A stretch of DNA of 8,788 nt, taken from positions 1 to 8,788 of the forward strand of contig JAFXCU010000076.1 in assembly GCA_017521345.1 (NCBI GenBank). The letters run 5' to 3'. The notes beneath the pieces are model-generated. The model did not search any database. It saw only the letters and a list, made by a program, of their open reading frames with translations, and had not been told where the DNA came from. This DNA comes from Ruminiclostridium sp. Its GTDB lineage: Bacteria > Bacillota_A > Clostridia > Oscillospirales > Oscillospiraceae. Numbering within the stretch: position 1 is the first letter of the stretch; each line of letters opens with the position of its first letter. Below, piece by piece: positions 6,014 through 8,788 of this stretch. A program made the position numbers and the translations under genes.

Positions 6014-6046
6014 AAAAAGCCGTACCCAACCGGGTACGGCTTTTTA
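6012..6046. terminator. Bidirectional terminator between convergent MFS and tspO genes
   Basis: A 9-bp perfect stem, GCCGTACCC (6019-6027) with GGGTACGGC (6032-6040), and a 4-nt AACC loop. It is preceded by seven A and followed by five T, so it can terminate transcripts from both sides. It starts within the MFS TAA stop codon and ends 5 nt before the tspO stop codon, so it serves both genes. Confidence 0.93.
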
Positions 6047-6050
6047 TCTG

Positions 6051-6521
6051 TCAGTTTAAGAAATAAATGCCTAAATTCAGGTATCCTGCGAAGGTCACCC
6101 ACAGCAGATAGGGAAGGAATAACCACCCGGCGGCCTTTCTGATCCGGAGGAATCGGGTCATGGTCACCAGGATCAGGACCCACAGCAGCACCAGCCAGAG
6201 GAAGGAAAACAGGTACCACTTCAGGTTGAAGAAGAGGATGGACCAGAGGAAGTTCACCCCCAGCTGGGCGCCGTAGATCGTAAGGTCCTGGCGGCTGACC
6301 CGGTTGGGGGCATCTGCGGTCAGGACCAGGTAGGATGCCAAACCCATGAGCAGGTAGAGGACCGTCCAGACCACCGGGAAGAGCCAGCCGGGGGGTGACA
6401 GGGGCGGCTGGTCCAAGTGGGAGAAGGCCTCCATCTCTTTCCGGGTCAGCAGGGCAGACAGACCGCCCACCGCCAGGGGGATGGCCAGGGAGATTAGCAG
6501 GGGTTTCCATTTTACACGCAC
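6051..6521 (-). CDS. tspO: TspO/MBR family tryptophan-rich membrane protein
   Basis: A small membrane protein of the TspO (peripheral benzodiazepine receptor) family. These have five transmembrane helices and bind porphyrins and other hydrophobic ligands; the bacterial role is thought to be stress or tetrapyrrole sensing. Family features are the loop PPLSPPGWLFPVVWTVLYLL after helix 1, GVNFLWSILFF in mid protein, and PYLLWVTFAGYLN at the C-terminus, with nine tryptophans in all. The upstream GTG at 6528-6530 would lie directly on the ribosome binding site. I prefer the in-frame GTG at 6519-6521, which has GAGGTGAT (6527-6534) at proper distance and gives 156 residues. An ATG at 6520-6522 is out of frame and reaches a stop after three codons. 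The gene is divergent from the PP-loop gene and has no obvious functional partner here. Confidence 0.9.
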   Translation of the reverse strand: MRVKWKPLLISLAIPLAVGGLSALLTRKEMEAFSHLDQPPLSPPGWLFPVVWTVLYLLMGLASYLVLTADAPNRVSRQDLTIYGAQLGVNFLWSILFFNLKWYLFSFLWLVLLWVLILVTMTRFLRIRKAAGWLFLPYLLWVTFAGYLNLGIYFLN

Positions 6522-6539
6522 ATAAATCACCTCGCCTTA

Positions 6540-6601
6540 GTATACGGCAAAGAGCTGGCCGGTATACGGCGGGTTGCGCCCCGGTTTGGGCTGTGGTATA
6601 C
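6540..6601. repeat. Three GTATAC palindromes in the divergent tspO / PP-loop gene intergenic region
   Basis: GTATAC occurs at 6540-6545, 6562-6567 and 6596-6601. The first two share the longer sequence GTATACGGC, spaced 22 bp (about two helical turns). The third is part of the plus-strand -10 box, and the first overlaps a TATACT on the minus strand. They could be operator half-sites for divergent control, or simply -10-like sequences. The 117-nt gap holds no other gene. Confidence 0.35.
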
Positions 6602-6602
6602 T
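6574..6602 (+). promoter_or_regulatory. Extended -10 promoter for the PP-loop gene
   Basis: TATACT at 6597-6602 has an upstream TG in the extended -10 position (TGG before TATACT). TTGCGC at 6574-6579 lies exactly 17 bp upstream as a weak -35. Transcription would start near 6609, giving a leader of about 30 nt. The ribosome binding site AAAGGAGGG (6625-6633) is 5 nt before the ATG at 6639. Confidence 0.6.
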
Positions 6603-6638
6603 GGAATAACATAAAAAATGTAGGAAAGGAGGGCGGCT

Positions 6639-8033
6639 ATGTACCATCTGCAGACCCGTTGGAAGCTGGAGGACCAGGGGCTTTATTACTACGGACTCCG
6701 GAACAAGAAACAGATGTTCAAAAATTTAGTAAAGATTTCTAGGAAACAGCGGGAAATCATCGGAACCCTTCCCTGCAGCCTGACGGAGGCACAGAAAGCC
6801 GTCCTTGGCTCTCTTCTGGGTGTTCAGGTGGTGACAGAGGACCAGCTTCGGCCCCTGCCTCGTTCTCTCCGGGAGGCCCGGTTCTGCACCGACTGCTGTG
6901 CCAACGACTTCATTCTGCCTGGGTTGGAGTTCGATGACCAGGGCCGCTGTCCCCTGTGCCAGACGGCGGAGGAGACCCGGGACCTGCGGAGCATCCTGCC
7001 CATTGTGGTGGAGATCCCGCCCACCCCGGAGGCCCCCTTCGACTGCGCCCTCTTCTACACCGGGGGCAAGGACTCCACCTTCCTGCTGTACTACCTGTCC
7101 AAGGTCAAGGGCCTGCGGGTGTTGGCCCTCACCTGGGAGATCCCCTTCCTATCAGACTCCGCCCGGGCCAGCATCCAGGGGGCCAAGGAGGTATTTCCTG
7201 ACGTGACCTTCCGCGGTGAGCGGTTACCGGATGAGACCCTCCGGCGGTTTTATCGGAAGCTCTACGCTCTCAGTGAGAACACCTGCGCCTGCCCCTCCCT
7301 GGCCTATGTGCTGTTCTATCCCCTGATGGTGGAGCTGGAGGTCCCCTGCTTTCTGGCGGGAAACGAACCTGTCCAGATGCTGGGGCTGTACTACAACCGC
7401 ATGGCCCCCAGGCTGGCCTACCGGTTTGGTCAGAGTAAAGTCCTGCCAGCCCTGATGAACCTGGGTCGGGTGCTCACCCTCCGCCCGCCTCTGAAGCAGG
7501 GGCAGTTCCAGACCCTCATGACCATGAAGCAGCTGGCCTATGGAGACCACCCGGTGAAGCGGCTCAGCGGCTATGAAAGTGAGCTGGTGTCCAACATCGT
7601 GGCGGCCATGGAAGAAGTTCCGGAGCTGTTGCCGCCCCTGCGGGAGGCCATCTGCCGGTCAGACCGGACGGGCAAGGTTCCGGCCTTTGTCCACCTGGAT
7701 TTCGATGCCATCGCCGGGGGGAACTATGACTGGAACAAAGTGAAGGACATCCTGGCGGCGGAGTGCGGCTGGGTGCCTCCGGCCGCAGGGCAAAAGGCAC
7801 TTCACACCAGCTGTTTCATTGAGAAATGTAAGGACCACACCCAGTTCCTTCGGTTCTACCACTGCCGGAGCAAGATGATCCCCTTCTCCGCTCTGGAGAT
7901 GGCTCTGGCCAGCGGCCGCACCGGCCGCAGCCGGGAGGAGATGATGGAAGAGATGGAAGACCACCTGGGCCTCACCCTGGACCCGCCTCTGGAGTGCGCC
8001 ATCATGACGGGGTACTTAGATGAGGACGCATAA
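6639..8033 (+). CDS. PP-loop ATP pyrophosphatase domain protein, N-acetyl sugar amidotransferase/ExsB-like
   Basis: A 464-residue protein that I do not recognise as a named enzyme. Residues 1-80 are a distinct N-terminal region (KNLVKISRKQREIIGTLP, then LLGVQVVTEDQL). A cysteine motif follows: FCTDCC (82-87), then PGLEFDDQGRCPLC (94-107). This arrangement resembles the CxxC...FD..G.C..C start of N-acetyl sugar amidotransferases. The PP-loop FYTGGKDSTFLLYYL (139-153) binds ATP in N-type pyrophosphatases, which adenylate a carbonyl before amide or thiol transfer. Further motifs are CAC (216-218), GNEP (241-244), GW.P with HTSC..EKC (377-397), and GRTGRSREEM (426-435), the last again like the sugar amidotransferase C-terminus. 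The extra cysteines suggest a metal or Fe-S site. No glycan, tRNA-modification or RiPP genes are adjacent. It is flanked by its own promoter and terminator, so it is probably monocistronic. Confidence 0.8.
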   Translation: MYHLQTRWKLEDQGLYYYGLRNKKQMFKNLVKISRKQREIIGTLPCSLTEAQKAVLGSLLGVQVVTEDQLRPLPRSLREARFCTDCCANDFILPGLEFDDQGRCPLCQTAEETRDLRSILPIVVEIPPTPEAPFDCALFYTGGKDSTFLLYYLSKVKGLRVLALTWEIPFLSDSARASIQGAKEVFPDVTFRGERLPDETLRRFYRKLYALSENTCACPSLAYVLFYPLMVELEVPCFLAGNEPVQMLGLYYNRMAPRLAYRFGQSKVLPALMNLGRVLTLRPPLKQGQFQTLMTMKQLAYGDHPVKRLSGYESELVSNIVAAMEEVPELLPPLREAICRSDRTGKVPAFVHLDFDAIAGGNYDWNKVKDILAAECGWVPPAAGQKALHTSCFIEKCKDHTQFLRFYHCRSKMIPFSALEMALASGRTGRSREEMMEEMEDHLGLTLDPPLECAIMTGYLDEDA

Positions 8034-8040
8034 GAGATAA

Positions 8041-8078
8041 AACGGGAGCCGCACCCTTTGGTGCGGCTCCCGTTGTTT
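8041..8078. terminator. Strong terminator between the PP-loop gene and ppdK
   Basis: A perfect 15-bp stem, 8041-8055 with 8060-8074, and a CTTT loop, followed by TGTTT on the plus strand. On the minus strand the tail reads TTTTATCTC, so it may also end the convergent ppdK transcript, whose stop is at 8106. The remaining spacer up to 8105 is AT-rich and holds nothing else I can support. Confidence 0.92.
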
Positions 8079-8105
8079 AATAATTATAGATGTTTTTTCT
8101 GGGAA

Positions 8106-8788
8106 TCAAGCCTTCTTGCTCTTCAGAGTTGCCTGTGCGGCAGCCAGACGTGCGATGGGCACGCGGAAGGGAGAGCAGGAGACGTAGTTCAGGCCGACCT
8201 TGTCGCAGAACTCCACGGAGGTGGGGTCGCCGCCGTGCTCGCCGCAGATGCCCAGGCTGATGTCGGGGCGGGTCTGACGGCCCAGCTTAGCAGCCATTTC
8301 CACCAGCTTGCCAACGCCGGTCTGATCCAGGTGAGCGAAGGGATCGGACTCGTAGATCTTGGTGTCGTAGTAGTAGTTCAGGAACTTGCCAGCGTCGTCA
8401 CGGCTGAAGCCGAAGGTCATCTGGGTCAGGTCGTTGGTGCCGAAGGAGAAGAACTCGGCTTCCTGAGCCACCTCGTCAGCGGTCAGAGCGGCACGGGGGA
8501 TCTCGATCATGGTGCCGACCATGTACTTCATCTCGACGCCTGCAGCGGCGATGATGGCGTCAGCGGTAGCAACCACCACATCCTTGACGTACTTGAGCTC
8601 CTTGACCTCGCCAACCAGGGGGATCATGATCTCGGGAACCAGGTTCCAGTCGGGGTGCTTCTTCTGGACCTCGATGGCAGCCTGGATGACAGCGGTGGTC
8701 TGCATCTCAGCGATCTCGGGGTAGGAGACGGACAGACGGCAGCCGCGGTGACCCATCATGGGGTTGAACTCGTGCAGGCCCTCGATGA
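8106..8788 (-). CDS. ppdK: Pyruvate, phosphate dikinase, C-terminal part (5' end outside window)
   Basis: The C-terminal PEP/pyruvate-binding TIM barrel of pyruvate phosphate dikinase, which interconverts pyruvate, ATP and phosphate with PEP, AMP and pyrophosphate; anaerobic clostridia use it in glycolysis or gluconeogenesis. The frame is open to the window edge, where IEGLHEFNP precedes [20 protein letters not shown], so the ATG at 8757-8759 is internal. Visible motifs are [16 protein letters not shown], then [20 protein letters not shown] with the substrate-binding [24 protein letters not shown] carries the catalytic cysteine of the PEP site, and the end reads [18 protein letters not shown]. 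These motifs match the well-studied clostridial enzyme closely. The protein ends KSKKA with TGA at 8106-8108. Only about 227 of the usual ~870-880 residues are present, so the nucleotide-binding and phospho-histidine domains are not visible. Confidence 0.97.
   Translation of the reverse strand, partial: IEGLHEFNPMMGHRGCRLSVSYPEIAEMQTTAVIQAAIEVQKKHPDWNLVPEIMIPLVGEVKELKYVKDVVVATADAIIAAAGVEMKYMVGTMIEIPRAALTADEVAQEAEFFSFGTNDLTQMTFGFSRDDAGKFLNYYYDTKIYESDPFAHLDQTGVGKLVEMAAKLGRQTRPDISLGICGEHGGDPTSVEFCDKVGLNYVSCSPFRVPIARLAAAQATLKSKKA

Noticed and set aside
6528..6530. Upstream GTG as the tspO start
   Set aside because: This codon lies inside the GAGGTGAT ribosome binding site. The GTG nine bases further in has proper spacing.

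Overview
The window is GC-rich, tightly packed bacterial chromosome. It is most likely from a gut member of the Firmicutes, class Clostridia, in the Oscillospiraceae/Flavonifractor-like group. This placement is inferred from strongly G/C-ending codons combined with clostridial gene content: a pyruvate phosphate dikinase whose C-terminal motifs closely match the clostridial enzyme, a tRNA-Thr with U73 and encoded CCA, and AGGAGG-type ribosome binding sites. No plasmid, phage or transposase gene is visible.

Layout. (1) 1-3232, plus strand: a translationally coupled cluster of the 3' end of polA (DNA polymerase I), rimI (ribosomal protein S18 alanine acetyltransferase), a second unnamed GNAT acetyltransferase, and tsaD (tRNA t6A synthesis). 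It closes with a hairpin at 3200-3232. (2) 3236-3539: a small RNA locus with two overlapping sigma70-type promoters, a degenerate tRNA-like sequence interrupted by a two-hairpin insert, an intact tRNA-Thr(CGT), and a very strong terminator. (3) 3602-6046, plus strand: an M20 family amidohydrolase followed 9 nt later by an MFS transporter of the FYGWWVV type. The pair looks like an uptake-and-hydrolysis unit and ends in a bidirectional terminator. (4) 6051-6521, minus strand: a TspO/MBR tryptophan-rich membrane protein. (5) 6639-8033, plus strand: a 464-residue protein with a cysteine-rich motif and a PP-loop ATP pyrophosphatase domain, resembling the N-acetyl sugar amidotransferase/ExsB-like group but with an extra N-terminal region. 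It is followed by a perfect 15-bp terminator hairpin. (6) 8106-8788, minus strand: the C-terminal part of ppdK.

Regions 1 and 2 mostly serve housekeeping information processing: DNA repair, ribosomal protein acetylation and tRNA modification. tsaD makes the t6A base used on ANN-decoding tRNAs, and the next RNA gene is a tRNA-Thr, one of those substrates. Regions 3-5 are accessory metabolism.

The parts most worth a second look are the broken tRNA-like leader ahead of tRNA-Thr, the orphan PP-loop protein with no evident pathway partner, and the amidohydrolase-transporter pair. I see no convincing multi-gene defence or other wholly new system here.
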